Positions 34,401-42,954 of a DNA stretch of 64,000 nucleotides are shown piece after piece. Where the stretch lies: positions 1 through 64,000 of the IMG/VR virus record IMGVR_UViG_3300042923_001092; one strand, written 5' to 3'. Position 1 is the stretch's first letter. Each line of letters starts with the position of its first letter. A program made the translations under genes and the position numbers. The notes beneath the pieces are model-generated. The model made no database searches and had not been told where the DNA came from. It saw only the letters and a program-made list of their open reading frames with translations. The stretch comes from a virus.

Positions 34401-37088
34401 CATTGTGATGAAAATGCAACTGCAATTGATTTCAGAGTATTTTATTATGGTACAGACGATCACCCTATAACTTATTACACTAATATGTTATCTGTAATGT
34501 TAAAAGAAGATCAGCCAAAAGAGCTTGACTTTAGTTATATTTCCAATGGCGACTTTTTAAATTATGGCCAATCTGGAAGTAGTCCTGATGGGTGGTCACA
34601 TTTTAATGATGTTTCTTCGGCAATTGAAAATAGTAGCATGGGAAGTATAGGAAAAGCTTGGAAATTAACTTTGCCTATAGCACCGGCAGAACCAGTAATA
34701 ATTACACCAAGATTTTCAGCAGAACAGGGTGACAATTTAGAATTAAAATTTTTATATAAAACTACAGATCCATCCAATGGAATTATTGGTTGTGGCATAG
34801 AATATTTTGATATAAACAATAACTATATAGACTCCAACTTTAAAGATATTTCTATATCTGGAAATAATGTAACAAATGAAGTGTTAGCAAGATTTGATAT
34901 TAATTATAATTCTGCTTATTGTCATATTAAAATAGTTATTAAGAATTATAATTGCATATCTTGGTTTGAAAACATGACAGCACTGCCTTATATCAATATC
35001 GATGCTAATGAAAAGGTTGTAAATCCAAGATTTGAAGAAGGTTTATATGGCTGGAATCATTCTCCAAACGTATATATAGGGGACTCCATAAGAAACTTAG
35101 AAGGTGGATATAAAGAATTAATACCAAATTGTGCTATATGTAAAATAGATTCTATTTTGGACCCTGATACTACTTATACAGAACTAAGGCAAGAAGTATT
35201 TATAAACCAGTTGACAAACAATAGAATACATGTAAAACATAAAAGTAGATCTGTTAGCAAAACTCCAACTGGAAATATACCTTCAAGATGCGACATGGTA
35301 ATATCTTATATGGATAATACTTCAACTTATAATAATTTTGAACTTTCAGATGGGTCAATGTACAATGCAGAACCTTATTTAAAACTACCTTATGATAATT
35401 GGACTAATATAGATTTTTATATAGACCCTATAAAACCAGTTAAGTCTATAATTTTTATTTTTGCTACTGGTTTTGGACATGAAGGAACTTTATATGTTAA
35501 AAGCACTTCGATTGAAGAGATCACACAAGAACTACCGTTTAATGATATTGACCTTCAATTATCTGATTACAGTTTAGTTAATTTAAATTTAAGGGAATCT
35601 TTTTATAAAGAAATAAATGGAAGTGCTAAATTATTATATAATGGCAATCCAGTTTATGCTAAAAATAAAAATATAGATATTGAAATTTCTCCAGTTGCTT
35701 TTGACTATATATTTACAACTACAAATAAATTTGGTAAAGCTAAATTCAAATTTAATATTATTAATTTTGTTGGAATATTAACAGTCACTGCAAAATTAGG
35801 TGGAGTATCAGTATCTAAAACTATTACTGTAACAACCGGTACATTTAAATCAAAATTAAGAAATTTCTTAAGACCAAAACCTATTGGACTTCCAGATTCT
35901 ATAAGCAATATTTATTTAGAGGTAATTGCACAAAGGACTAAAAAACCTGTACAAAGAGTTCATGATAGAATAGGTACTTGGGAAGTATTTAGAAGATCAG
36001 TAGTAAGTCCTGCACAAACAGAAGATTATGATATACATTGGGCTGAAAACAGTTCAGAATATGCTTTTGTATATCCTAATTCTTTGTATATAGACTATTA
36101 TGATTATTTAAGTTTTTATCCATCTTATGGCGCAGCTACTGAAATAGCTGAAAAAAGAAGCGAATGGAGATGTGTTGAGCCAACTGGTATTTCTCAACCG
36201 TTTGGAGATGGAAGAAGTTATTATAATTGGAAAGACCCTGAATGTAGAGCATGGTTTGCAGGAAGAATGATACAACGTACTTCTGAAGTTACAAATTGGT
36301 CTGATGGAACTTATTTGGATGATTTTTGGGCTGAAAGTTATGAAGCTGATGGATTTGACTGGGGTGCTAAAGCATCATGGTTATTAAATTTTAGAACTAT
36401 TAAAGAAAGACTTGAAAATCAAGGAGAAGGGTTAAGGCTTACTGCAAAAGAATATCATAAATATGGTTTATATTTTACTTCTAATTATGGTGATTCTAGA
36501 AAAATTGATTATAGTAAGTCAGAACCAGATTTAGACGAAGGAAGTAAAACACTTGCTGATAAATTTGATGGTTATTTAAGAGAAGTTTGGTTTTATGGTG
36601 ATTTAAGGCCGCCAATTGAAGCTAGATTTCAAATATCTAAAGTAAGAGATGAAATTGAATTTTTAAGATATTGCAATAAAAATAATAAATTTGTTGCTTG
36701 TCTTGCTGGTCAGTTAATGCATGGTTATGATGCAAGAATATTTGCATTAGCAACTTTATTATTTGGAAAAGGTGATTATACTTATTTTGCTTGGAGAAGT
36801 TGGGACTTTAGTTATTGGCATTATGGAATGGCTAATCATCAAACTATCCTTCCGGAGCAAACAATTTACGTTGGAGAGCCTAAATCTGAATATGTGTATG
36901 ATAATGACGGATTTTTTAGTAGAGAATTTGATAATTGTATAGCTCTATTAAATGTAAATCCTAATGCAAATTCAAAAACTTATACATTACCAGATGGTGT
37001 ATGGTTTACTACTAGAGGCCAAATGTTTACTGGTTCTATTACTGTAACTTTTCAAAAAGCATATGTTTTAGTTAAAGAAAGACCATAA
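31452..37088 (+). CDS. Giant tail fibre with glycosidase-like C-terminal domain
   Basis: This 1,878-residue protein is the largest in the window. The N-terminal third contains CBM/jelly-roll-like modules (ERVMNPIF, later TEYEKRSFEIHC and VVNPRFEEGLYGWNHS). The middle holds an Fn3-like module (RRYYCATAYNEFGES, VKGATGYRIYMSKAYD, about residues 510-575) and an unknown section with many Tyr residues. Residues about 1,530-1,860 resemble a TIM-barrel glycosidase-like family (GHL15-type): NSLYIDYYDYLSFYP, CRAWFAGRMIQRT, SDGTYLDDFWAE with an acidic cluster, then YLREVWFYGDLRPP. It probably recognises and perhaps degrades surface polysaccharide. The glycosidase call is inferred from the pattern. Confidence 0.65.
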   Translation: MAGNLILNPNMLEVTDQNYDVLTSDCLDRTVQGKITDPKYYFYLGGCDFPDYPNGLPAGVTMSSFEYAGGELANDSVDNDPLISKSIMLDASNPLTNFGSIGKEHNPIYGGSGGVTQVVYIGQTEAKPFRFSCYCKCEDVVGNARVLFDVVGFDNTGSGTYLSYVSGTHDFQKLSELKTFSFPVKYAFLHFSVQNMSSGKAWFAKPLIEEIDMDLIVPDPDERVMNPIFVHTSNEVDTVAWETTNCERFEDIDLIYLNPYMGTMLKMTSGSSLQQNAIIVSDVSHAILNVKCTLRSFGHTVVKITLTERGRHRNKMNEVSRIYNISSDDIWRQIRLMTYSNVLIEKIDLKIEHISGDDILICNASITENTIPPSNISEDKVFTKIESDVEIPNLPNYDDTLSIKLENELSPKYLELNPNDEFNGVAYLTNGMIGKFVPYKELSGYSLYQNKKLTKIDDDSYYLTPWDPNIVELKTPDERLRNFLPAPHINETEDVVIEVDGHIKAGDRRYYCATAYNEFGESTKSNDVRYIIPDSYSDYNVINLEITPVKGATGYRIYMSKAYDNEDPNMPGDWAQYGADYVLWGENALLDTISHEQLRSNGYFYYDYGSNDDNMKPGTPSMTVNTAKFWYKDDAYQTVHLTSTYYSKYDIYAGCLIEDYIIQAIKYLPHKRKLYLATNKGVFESDDKYTNKLYKVLDSNLIHSMSYVESGLKYYTNANIGFLQTETNKYYLNYVTGVLTINDLNNTYISSSEIEVPDAILNGFSKYYDKFITHNKTNGTFIIFEENGTIDKILPFVITDFEKWDITGSILSVLMNDGVVKLFGIFAEEYYGRFNSLDTAYRGLHFPALCKPRLPDESVETDDHEALVNGTFTVWNGQKTSPEGFHIIYDTQSVVNLGQSDDVAIVNTKAHVYKTLVNSWGSIYKQDVEVDADSTYIISLYTKASIKSFGSLGVKVKNAQGQGEEIYYSFDCETEYEKRSFEIHCDENATAIDFRVFYYGTDDHPITYYTNMLSVMLKEDQPKELDFSYISNGDFLNYGQSGSSPDGWSHFNDVSSAIENSSMGSIGKAWKLTLPIAPAEPVIITPRFSAEQGDNLELKFLYKTTDPSNGIIGCGIEYFDINNNYIDSNFKDISISGNNVTNEVLARFDINYNSAYCHIKIVIKNYNCISWFENMTALPYINIDANEKVVNPRFEEGLYGWNHSPNVYIGDSIRNLEGGYKELIPNCAICKIDSILDPDTTYTELRQEVFINQLTNNRIHVKHKSRSVSKTPTGNIPSRCDMVISYMDNTSTYNNFELSDGSMYNAEPYLKLPYDNWTNIDFYIDPIKPVKSIIFIFATGFGHEGTLYVKSTSIEEITQELPFNDIDLQLSDYSLVNLNLRESFYKEINGSAKLLYNGNPVYAKNKNIDIEISPVAFDYIFTTTNKFGKAKFKFNIINFVGILTVTAKLGGVSVSKTITVTTGTFKSKLRNFLRPKPIGLPDSISNIYLEVIAQRTKKPVQRVHDRIGTWEVFRRSVVSPAQTEDYDIHWAENSSEYAFVYPNSLYIDYYDYLSFYPSYGAATEIAEKRSEWRCVEPTGISQPFGDGRSYYNWKDPECRAWFAGRMIQRTSEVTNWSDGTYLDDFWAESYEADGFDWGAKASWLLNFRTIKERLENQGEGLRLTAKEYHKYGLYFTSNYGDSRKIDYSKSEPDLDEGSKTLADKFDGYLREVWFYGDLRPPIEARFQISKVRDEIEFLRYCNKNNKFVACLAGQLMHGYDARIFALATLLFGKGDYTYFAWRSWDFSYWHYGMANHQTILPEQTIYVGEPKSEYVYDNDGFFSREFDNCIALLNVNPNANSKTYTLPDGVWFTTRGQMFTGSITVTFQKAYVLVKERP

Positions 37089-37098
37089 GGAGGAATAT

Positions 37099-37614
37099 AT
37101 GTCAACTATAAAAATGTTTACTCCAGGAGAAATTCAAAGAATTGAAGTTAATTCTAATAAGAGTTATATAATACATGGTAAAGCTGTAGTAGATCAAGAT
37201 TTTACTCATATATATACAAAAGAAGAAGATTTATTACCTCATGATGGTTTATTACCTTATGACGGCGTATATCCAGCTTATAAAGTAATTTTATTTAATG
37301 CAAATAATCAAATTATAAGAACTGATTTAACACTTTTAGGAGCAGGAGTTGGAGTTTATGATATGCTTCATAAACTCACAATAACTGCAAGTACAAAATA
37401 TATAGAAATAGAAACAGTTAACTGCGATATAGTTGAACTTTATTATAATGAAGTCAACTTATCCGGAATTATATACAAAGGTAATAGCGGATTAAGATTT
37501 AAAGAAAATAATTACTATCAAAATATAATCAATGCTTGGTGTAAGATCGATGGAACTTGGAGAATGATAAGATATATTTACTTAAAGCAAAAAAGAGAAT
37601 ATAAACAGCTTTAA
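37099..37614 (+). CDS. Fibre-associated protein, unknown function
   Basis: This 171-residue, beta-rich protein lies 10 nt after the giant fibre and has an AAGGAGG site. The last third holds NLSGIIYKGNSGLRFKENNYYQNIINAWCKIDGTWRMIRYIYLK, a segment resembling the short pattern N-A-W-x-K-x-x-G-x-W-R at the end of many phage tail/fibre proteins. It may be a fibre tip or a fibre chaperone. No function is established. Confidence 0.5.
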   Translation: MSTIKMFTPGEIQRIEVNSNKSYIIHGKAVVDQDFTHIYTKEEDLLPHDGLLPYDGVYPAYKVILFNANNQIIRTDLTLLGAGVGVYDMLHKLTITASTKYIEIETVNCDIVELYYNEVNLSGIIYKGNSGLRFKENNYYQNIINAWCKIDGTWRMIRYIYLKQKREYKQL

Positions 37615-37615
37615 T

Positions 37616-37732
37616 TGGAATAAATTTACTAATGTTTAAATAGACGTAATTAGTATTTATACTGCTGAATCTGGAATTAGTCTGATTATTAATTTCAATT
37701 AAATATTAATATTTATGAGTAAATTTATTCCA
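37616..37732 (+). repeat. Inverted repeat (15-bp perfect arms) before the lysis cassette
   Basis: The arm at 37616-37630 (TGGAATAAATTTACT) pairs with 37718-37732 across an 87-nt loop. Inside the loop, TTTAAA (37635-37640) and TATACT (37658-37663) are 17 bp apart and could be a promoter. The right arm ends 2 nt before GAGAGGAG of the next gene. No T-tract follows. Confidence 0.7.
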
Positions 37733-37750
37733 TGAGAGGAGTATAAATGG

Positions 37751-38188
37751 ATGGCGGAAGAATTTATAAGTAGCGACTTTTGCAAAGGTTGCAAAGAAGG
37801 ATTCGATAAGCAGATTGAGGAGCTTAAAAGAGTGACTGAAAAAAGATTAGATGCTCATTCTGCTGATATAGCAGGGCTTAAATTATTATCCGAAAGATTA
37901 ACAGTTGTTTCAGAACAAAATACAGAATTATTAAAAGAATTAAGAGACAGGACAAATGAAGATGTTAAAGAATTAAGGGCTGAAATAAAAGAATTTATGA
38001 AAAAAAGTCCAGAACCTACAAAATCAGAAAAGAAAGAGACATTTTGGAACTCTGAAGCTGGAAAACAATTACCCAAATGGGTAGCTATAGCTTTTATTAT
38101 TATTGTAATTTTTATTGTGGCAGCATTAGTTGGAACTAACCTTGTAGAATTCATAAAAGAATCCAAAAGTATTGTTCCAACTAGTTAA
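37751..38188 (+). CDS. Putative lysis-associated membrane protein (XhlA-like)
   Basis: This 145-residue protein begins at 37751, 9 nt after GAGGAG; the out-of-frame ATG at 37747 is ignored. Residues 1-90 form a coiled coil with a CKGC pair near the N-terminus. One membrane segment of about 22 hydrophobic residues (VAIAFIIIVIFIVAALVGTNLV) follows at about 112-133, and a short charged tail. This coiled-coil-plus-TM layout is that of haemolysin XhlA-type proteins, which assist holin function. It opens the lysis cassette (endolysin, then holin). Confidence 0.6.
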   Translation: MAEEFISSDFCKGCKEGFDKQIEELKRVTEKRLDAHSADIAGLKLLSERLTVVSEQNTELLKELRDRTNEDVKELRAEIKEFMKKSPEPTKSEKKETFWNSEAGKQLPKWVAIAFIIIVIFIVAALVGTNLVEFIKESKSIVPTS

Positions 38189-38247
38189 TATTATAAAGCT
38201 GTAAAATGTTACTAGAAATGGTTCTAATGCGCTAAGGAGGTATGTAT

Positions 38248-38988
38248 ATGGCAATTAAAATTGGTCACGCTTCAATTGATGAAAACGGCAAAGTTTCCGG
38301 CGGTAAGGTAGGAGATCAAACTAAAAAAGAGATATGTACAAGACTTTGGTACAATAAGCCTTGGAATGTATATCTTGTTTGTACTGACGAAAAAATAGCT
38401 AATATAGCAGCAACATTTATGGAGCAAATTTGTGCTGATGAAAATTATGGATATGATCAGGGAGAAAGACTTACTGGTTATAATTCTATAATTAAAAATG
38501 GTGGAAAGGTAAAAGGTGGTAAAGGTGAGTTTGATTGTTCGTCTCTCATTTCTGCTTGCTATATTTTTGCTGGACTTAAATTATCACCAGCATGTACAAC
38601 GCGTTCATTAAAAGCTGCATTACTTGCAACAGGCAAATTTATTGCTTATACTGAAAGCAAATATCTAACTAGTGACATTTATGCAAAACGTGGTGGAATT
38701 TATTTAAAAGAAGGAAGCCATGTAGTAATGGCGCTTGAAAATGCAGTTCAAAAGAAAAAGAATAATCCTTATGTTGAACCTAAAGATTCTGTAGAATTTG
38801 GTGAATTAGGTATTAGCGTAAGATGGGCACAATGGGAACTTAATTATGCCGGATTTGCTACAAAAGTAGATGGAGAATTTGGATCTAATACAGACAAACA
38901 AGTAAAAGCATTTCAAGAAAAATATAATCTTAAAATAGACGGCAAAGTTGGTCCTATAACAAGAGCTAAACTTAAAAGTTTAGTTTAA
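38248..38988 (+). CDS. Endolysin, NlpC/P60-like with peptidoglycan-binding domain
   Basis: The start at 38248 is 7 nt after AAGGAGG; the ATG at 38242 overlaps the spacing region. This 246-residue enzyme has an NlpC/P60-type core: EFDCSSLISACYIFAG with catalytic Cys97, a later T-R-S-L region, and GSHVVMALENA with His. A C-terminal peptidoglycan-binding domain follows (ISVRWAQWELNYAGFATKVDGEFGSNTDKQVKAFQEKYNLKIDGKVGPITRAKL). It would cleave peptidoglycan peptides at the end of infection. Lack of a signal peptide fits release through the holin. Confidence 0.8.
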   Translation: MAIKIGHASIDENGKVSGGKVGDQTKKEICTRLWYNKPWNVYLVCTDEKIANIAATFMEQICADENYGYDQGERLTGYNSIIKNGGKVKGGKGEFDCSSLISACYIFAGLKLSPACTTRSLKAALLATGKFIAYTESKYLTSDIYAKRGGIYLKEGSHVVMALENAVQKKKNNPYVEPKDSVEFGELGISVRWAQWELNYAGFATKVDGEFGSNTDKQVKAFQEKYNLKIDGKVGPITRAKLKSLV

Positions 38989-39004
38989 GAAAGTGAGGAT
39001 AATT

Positions 39005-39418
39005 ATGGAACAGGTTATTTTTAATCATGCTATTGATATTGCAGCAGCGATTTTTCAAGCTATTATGCTTGGTATTATAGCATATGGATTTGCATTATTG
39101 CAATCTAAAATAAAAGATGACAAAATTAAAAACGCACTTAATTCTGTTCAGAATGCTGTAAATATTACAGTAAATGAACTTAATCAAATGTTTGTTAAAG
39201 ACTGGAAAGCTGCAGGCGGGGGAAAGCTTACAGCAGCTCAAATCGACGAATTAAAAACTCGGTCTGTACATTTAATATATGAAAAATTAACTGACCCTAC
39301 GATAAAATTGCTTGATGCATCATATTCTAATTTAGATAACCTTATTCAATCTATGATACAGGCAAAAATTGATGAGATTAAAAGCCAGCCAGCATCAACT
39401 CCTTTGCCGGGGAATTGA
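39005..39418 (+). CDS. Holin, LLH type
   Basis: The start at 39005 is chosen because of GTGAGGA 6 nt upstream. The 137-residue protein has one N-terminal membrane segment (IDIAAAIFQAIMLGIIAYGFALL) followed by a helical domain rich in N/Q/K residues (NALNSVQNAVNITVNELNQMFVKDWK). A later stretch (LTAAQIDELKTRSVHLIYEKLTDPTIKLLDASYSNLDNLIQSMIQAKIDEIK) matches LLH-family phage holins. The gene ends the lysis cassette and is followed by a terminator. Confidence 0.75.
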   Translation: MEQVIFNHAIDIAAAIFQAIMLGIIAYGFALLQSKIKDDKIKNALNSVQNAVNITVNELNQMFVKDWKAAGGGKLTAAQIDELKTRSVHLIYEKLTDPTIKLLDASYSNLDNLIQSMIQAKIDEIKSQPASTPLPGN

Positions 39419-39448
39419 TGATATAATATTTATAGCCTCCTTATAGCA

Positions 39449-39476
39449 GGGAGCCTCATTTGAGGCTCCCATTTTT
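39449..39476 (+). terminator. Strong terminator after the lysis cassette
   Basis: GGGAGCCTC (39449-39457), loop ATTT, GAGGCTCCC (39462-39470), then a T-run. It marks the end of the structural/lysis transcription unit. Confidence 0.9.
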
Positions 39477-39560
39477 ATTTATTTGAGATTTAAATTTAGA
39501 CTTTTACTAAGCAAAAATAATATGGTTAATGATTTTTTTATTTAGGAAGCATTTTTTATT

Positions 39561-39643
39561 TATCTATCAGCGTTCTAAATAGGTATAGTTATTTTTAGAA
39601 ATGCTAACTTAATCCAAAATAATTAAAATATTTCTAAAAATAA
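39561..39643 (+). promoter_or_regulatory. Putative promoter joined to an inverted repeat before the SF2 helicase
   Basis: TATCTA (39561-39566) and TATAGT (39584-39589) are 17 bp apart. The spacer has GCGTTCTAAATAGG, like the promoters at 574 and 1876 and the motif at 54175. Immediately after it, TTATTTTTAGAAAT (39589-39602) pairs with ATTTCTAAAAATAA (39630-39643) across a 27-nt loop, so the transcript would begin with this hairpin. A second -10-like TATAAT lies at 39666-39671 without a good -35. Confidence 0.5.
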
Positions 39644-39704
39644 TTAAAAAAGAACTCATAAATGATATAATAATAAATATCGAATTAAATAGGAGGAACT
39701 TCTA

Positions 39705-41213
39705 ATGATCGAAGTTATTATAGACAGTAGAATAAGACTTAATTGGAAAGAACTTCCAAAAGAAATGTTTAAAGAATTAAAAGAATCTTTAACTTATAAA
39801 AACCCTTTATATCAAAAAGGTTTAATGATGGGATATGGTACTAAAGGCGTTCCTCAGACTATAACTAGCTATGACATAGAAAAAGAAATAATGACAATAT
39901 CCAGAGGTGCTAGCTATAAGTTAAAAGAAATTGCAAGAAATAATGATATAGAAATTAAATTCATAGACAATAGGATATCACTACCTTATGAATTTAATTC
40001 AGATATTGAACTAAGAGATTATCAAAAAAAGCCTTCTAATCAATTATTTCATTTTGAAAACGGTTTAGTTCAGGGACCTTGTGGTTGTGGTAAAACTATT
40101 ATTCTTTTAAAAACAATAGAAAGAATAGGACAAAAAACATTAATTATAGTTCATGAACAAAAGCTTCAACAACAATGGTTCGATGAAATTCATACTTTAT
40201 TTAAAATCCCTAAAGAAGAGATTGGATTAATTGGTGGAATTTCTAAAGGAAAGAATAAGGTTAAACCAATAACTGTAGCACTTCAACAATCACTTTTAAG
40301 ATCTGCTGGTAAATATAAAGATGAATTTGGATGTATCGTTTGCGATGAAGTTCACAGATATGCAGCTTCAACATTTCAAGAAGTAGTAGATGTATTTCCT
40401 GCAAAATTTAGAATAGGTGCCACTGCAACTCCAAAAAGAAAGGACGGCAAACATTTTCTTGTTTTTGATCAATTTGGAAAAATACTTCATGAAATTACTG
40501 AAGAAACACTTAAAGAAAATAATATGACTATGGATATTAAAGTTGTAGTAGTATTTACAGAATTTGAATATACCGGAATTATGGAAAGACATAAAAATAG
40601 AATATTTAAAGGGAACGATTCTAATGGAAAAGCTATTTGGGAAGAACAAGAAATAGAATATGTAAATAACAATGAATATTTAGAACAAATAATTTTAGAT
40701 CAAAATAGAAATAGATTAATTTATAGATTTTTAAAAGAAGAAGTTGAAAATAAACAATACTGTATTTTATTATCAGACAGAAGAAGATTTTGCCATAATT
40801 GGCAAAGATGGTTAGAACAAAAAGGTATTGAATCTAAACTTTTAGTTGGTGGTTCTGAATATAAAGAAGAAGGTGATAATGCTATAAAGAGGATTGAAAA
40901 AGATGGCGATCTTTATGTTGTTATTGGAACTACAGTAGCAGACGAAGGTCTAAACATTAAAAAGCTTAGTAGAGGTTTCACTTCTACACCAACAGCCACT
41001 AACGAAAGAAGAATAATTCAACAAACTGGTAGAATAAAGCGAATCTGTGAAGGCAAAAAAGATGCTATTTGGTATTATTTTTTAGATCATAAAGTTAAAG
41101 GTTCTGAAAAGCAATTAAAAATGTTAAAAAAACTTTTTAAAAATATTGAAATTCTTGAAACACCGGAAGATATAGATGAATATTTTCACATAATGAAAGA
41201 AATAAAAGGATAA
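39705..41213 (+). CDS. SF2 DNA helicase (XPB/UvsW-like)
   Basis: This 502-residue protein contains the SF2 motifs: QGPCGCGKT (I), DEVHR (II), GATATPKRKD (III), and QQTGRIKR (VI). The N-terminal 100 residues contain an extra domain (TYKNPLYQKGLMMGYG). Phage SF2 helicases of this type unwind branched DNA (R-loops, forks) and help replication, repair or recombination. It opens the replication region and has an AGGAGG site. A terminator-like hairpin overlaps its stop. Confidence 0.9.
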   Translation: MIEVIIDSRIRLNWKELPKEMFKELKESLTYKNPLYQKGLMMGYGTKGVPQTITSYDIEKEIMTISRGASYKLKEIARNNDIEIKFIDNRISLPYEFNSDIELRDYQKKPSNQLFHFENGLVQGPCGCGKTIILLKTIERIGQKTLIIVHEQKLQQQWFDEIHTLFKIPKEEIGLIGGISKGKNKVKPITVALQQSLLRSAGKYKDEFGCIVCDEVHRYAASTFQEVVDVFPAKFRIGATATPKRKDGKHFLVFDQFGKILHEITEETLKENNMTMDIKVVVVFTEFEYTGIMERHKNRIFKGNDSNGKAIWEEQEIEYVNNNEYLEQIILDQNRNRLIYRFLKEEVENKQYCILLSDRRRFCHNWQRWLEQKGIESKLLVGGSEYKEEGDNAIKRIEKDGDLYVVIGTTVADEGLNIKKLSRGFTSTPTATNERRIIQQTGRIKRICEGKKDAIWYYFLDHKVKGSEKQLKMLKKLFKNIEILETPEDIDEYFHIMKEIKG

Positions 41214-41243
41214 ATTCTTTATCACCCGATAAAGAATTTTCTT
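41213..41243 (+). terminator. Terminator-like hairpin after the SF2 helicase
   Basis: AATTCTTTATC (41213-41223), loop ACCC, GATAAAGAATT (41228-41238), followed by TTCTT. It begins at the last base of the stop codon. Confidence 0.6.
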
Positions 41244-41576
41244 GTTATCTTTAGATAACAGCTCACTTCTATTTCCTCTGGTAAGTTTTAAATTTTAGAG
41301 CTTCCCCTCCCCATACCCCTCCCTTATATATATTTAAATATAGCTTTATATATATAATCATTTCTAAAATAAATATTTTAGAAATGGAAGATAAAATCTT
41401 TCAGATTTTATATTCTATCTTTTAAAAGATCTTTTAAATATCTTTAAATAAACTTCTAATCTTATTTAAATCTTTTATAAGTCTATAATATAAGACTAGA
41501 ATATAAGATTAATAGAAATAACTGTAGAATTTAGAACAGCGCTGACGTTTAAATTTATTTTATTTTTTCTTTAGAA
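41244..41576. other. AT-rich intergenic block with clustered palindromes, candidate replication origin
   Basis: No gene is seen. GTTATC-TTTA-GATAAC lies at 41244-41259. A C-rich pyrimidine tract (CTTCCCCTCCCC and ACCCCTCCC) lies at 41301-41323 and is exceptional in this genome. It is followed by TATATATATTTAAATATA, an 11-bp palindromic stem at 41360-41385 (ATTTCTAAAAT), a 9-bp stem at 41391-41411, and TCTTTTAAAAGA at 41418-41429. The region sits beside the helicase, loader and DnaB genes. Origin activity is inferred from composition and position only. Confidence 0.4.
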
Positions 41577-41605
41577 GTTAATAAATGAGTTTTTTGTGAT
41601 ATAAT
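41577..41605 (+). promoter_or_regulatory. GTTAAT-type promoter
   Basis: GTTAAT (41577-41582) and TATAAT (41600-41605) have a 17-bp spacer that begins AAATGA, as in the promoters at 52239 and 57062. It leads to the replication operon at 41672. Confidence 0.65.
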
Positions 41606-41671
41606 TTAATTATGGACCAAAATTTATTTGATAGACAGTAATATCAAAACATATTTCATGAGGTGGATAAG

Positions 41672-42256
41672 TTGAAAAAAATAAAGAAAGCAGTGCCAAT
41701 TAGGCCTGTTAAAAACTGTTCAAAACCAGATGATTTATTATCATTCATAAAAACAGATAAGAAAAAACAAACTCGAGCTAAAAATGGTGAACGAGTTAAA
41801 ATTGATAGATCAGCACCATCTAAATACCCTTCGCTTACACATTGGAAAAATAAAGAAATAGATAAGTGGATAAGCAACGATTTTATTGGTTTTTATTTAT
41901 TTGTCTATAACGAAGTTGTTGGCGAAGAAGATATTACTTTTGCTGGAAGAAAAGCAGACGATACGATGGGAAAAGAAAAAGGCTGCTTAAATAGATGCCT
42001 TAAAAATTTCTTTTTAGAAAATAACAACGAAATGAAAAATTACATCGAATACATAATAAGATGGTGGATATCACCGGATTCATTTCCAGATTCATTGCCT
42101 TCATTCTGGTCTATATTCGGAACTAATGGAACTTTCGTTAAACAATATCGATCAACAAAAATTATTAAAAAGAAAAGCTTAAAAAGCAGAAAAGAAATTG
42201 ATAATCATTATGCTGACAAACAAGCATGGGATAATTATTTTGATAAGGAGGATTAA
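41672..42256 (+). CDS. Replication-module protein, unknown function (possible initiator)
   Basis: The TTG at 41672, 6 nt after GAGGTGG, is preferred over the GTG at 41663, which lies inside that site. The 194-residue protein has a basic N-terminus (about 50 residues with many Lys/Arg), then a helical Trp-rich domain (KYPSLTHWKNKEIDKWISNDFIGFYLFVYNEVVGE) and a basic tail. It directly precedes the DnaC-like loader, which is where replisome organizers or initiators are often found in Gram-positive phages. Only position supports this. Confidence 0.5.
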   Translation: MKKIKKAVPIRPVKNCSKPDDLLSFIKTDKKKQTRAKNGERVKIDRSAPSKYPSLTHWKNKEIDKWISNDFIGFYLFVYNEVVGEEDITFAGRKADDTMGKEKGCLNRCLKNFFLENNNEMKNYIEYIIRWWISPDSFPDSLPSFWSIFGTNGTFVKQYRSTKIIKKKSLKSRKEIDNHYADKQAWDNYFDKED

Positions 42257-42258
42257 TA

Positions 42259-42954
42259 ATGTATCAAGCTAATAAACTTATCTCATCAGCTTATAGAAAA
42301 TATTCTAAATCTAATTTGCCAATGAAATATATTGATCATAATATTGAAGATTTTAGAATATTAGGAGATACTACAAAAGAAAAAAAGCATAATCAACAAA
42401 TGTTTGATAAATTTATGAATTATTATAATAATCTTGAAGAAAATTTAAAAAACGGACGAGGTATAATACTTTGTGGGTCTGTAGGTATTGCAAAAACATG
42501 GCTACTTACTCATTTATCAAAAAAAATTATTTCTATATTCGAAGAAGAAAATATAAACATACAAGAAAAAGAACAAGAAGGCGACCTCAAATCAAATTCA
42601 AAATATAACAATTTTTATTATATACAGGCTACTACATTAAGTCAAATGGTTTTTACAACAGGACTTAATGAAGATGAGCTTAAAGTAAGAAGGGGAATAA
42701 AAACAATAGCAGGGCTGTGGATAGATGATATATCTAAACTTGCTGAAACAAAATCTGGCCATGAAATATCTTTTTTGGATGATATAATTAGGTGGAGAGA
42801 TTTAAATCTTCTTTCGACATTTTATACTTCACAACTTCCATTTGATTCGTCCGGAGAACTTGAAGGATTAGATTCAGCTTTATCAAAACCTATTCACGAT
42901 ATGATAAGAGGTAATTGTGAAATAATAACTTTTAGAGGAGAGAGTCAAAGATAA
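42259..42954 (+). CDS. DnaC-like helicase loader ATPase
   Basis: This 231-residue AAA+ protein has a Walker A-like GIILCGSVGIAKTWL (G-x-x-G-x-x-K-T) near residue 70, a Walker B-like GLWIDDISKL, and a sensor stretch LLSTFYTSQLPFDSSGEL. The arrangement matches DnaC/IstB-type loaders. A non-canonical P-loop (SVGIAKT instead of GVGTGKT) is odd but keeps Gly, Lys and Thr. Its stop overlaps the next start. The DnaB helicase gene lies downstream, so it probably loads that helicase. Confidence 0.75.
   Translation: MYQANKLISSAYRKYSKSNLPMKYIDHNIEDFRILGDTTKEKKHNQQMFDKFMNYYNNLEENLKNGRGIILCGSVGIAKTWLLTHLSKKIISIFEEENINIQEKEQEGDLKSNSKYNNFYYIQATTLSQMVFTTGLNEDELKVRRGIKTIAGLWIDDISKLAETKSGHEISFLDDIIRWRDLNLLSTFYTSQLPFDSSGELEGLDSALSKPIHDMIRGNCEIITFRGESQR

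Noticed and set aside
37616-37732. Inverted repeats such as this one as transcription terminators
   Set aside because: Loops are long and no T-run follows the right arm, which instead leads into a ribosome site.
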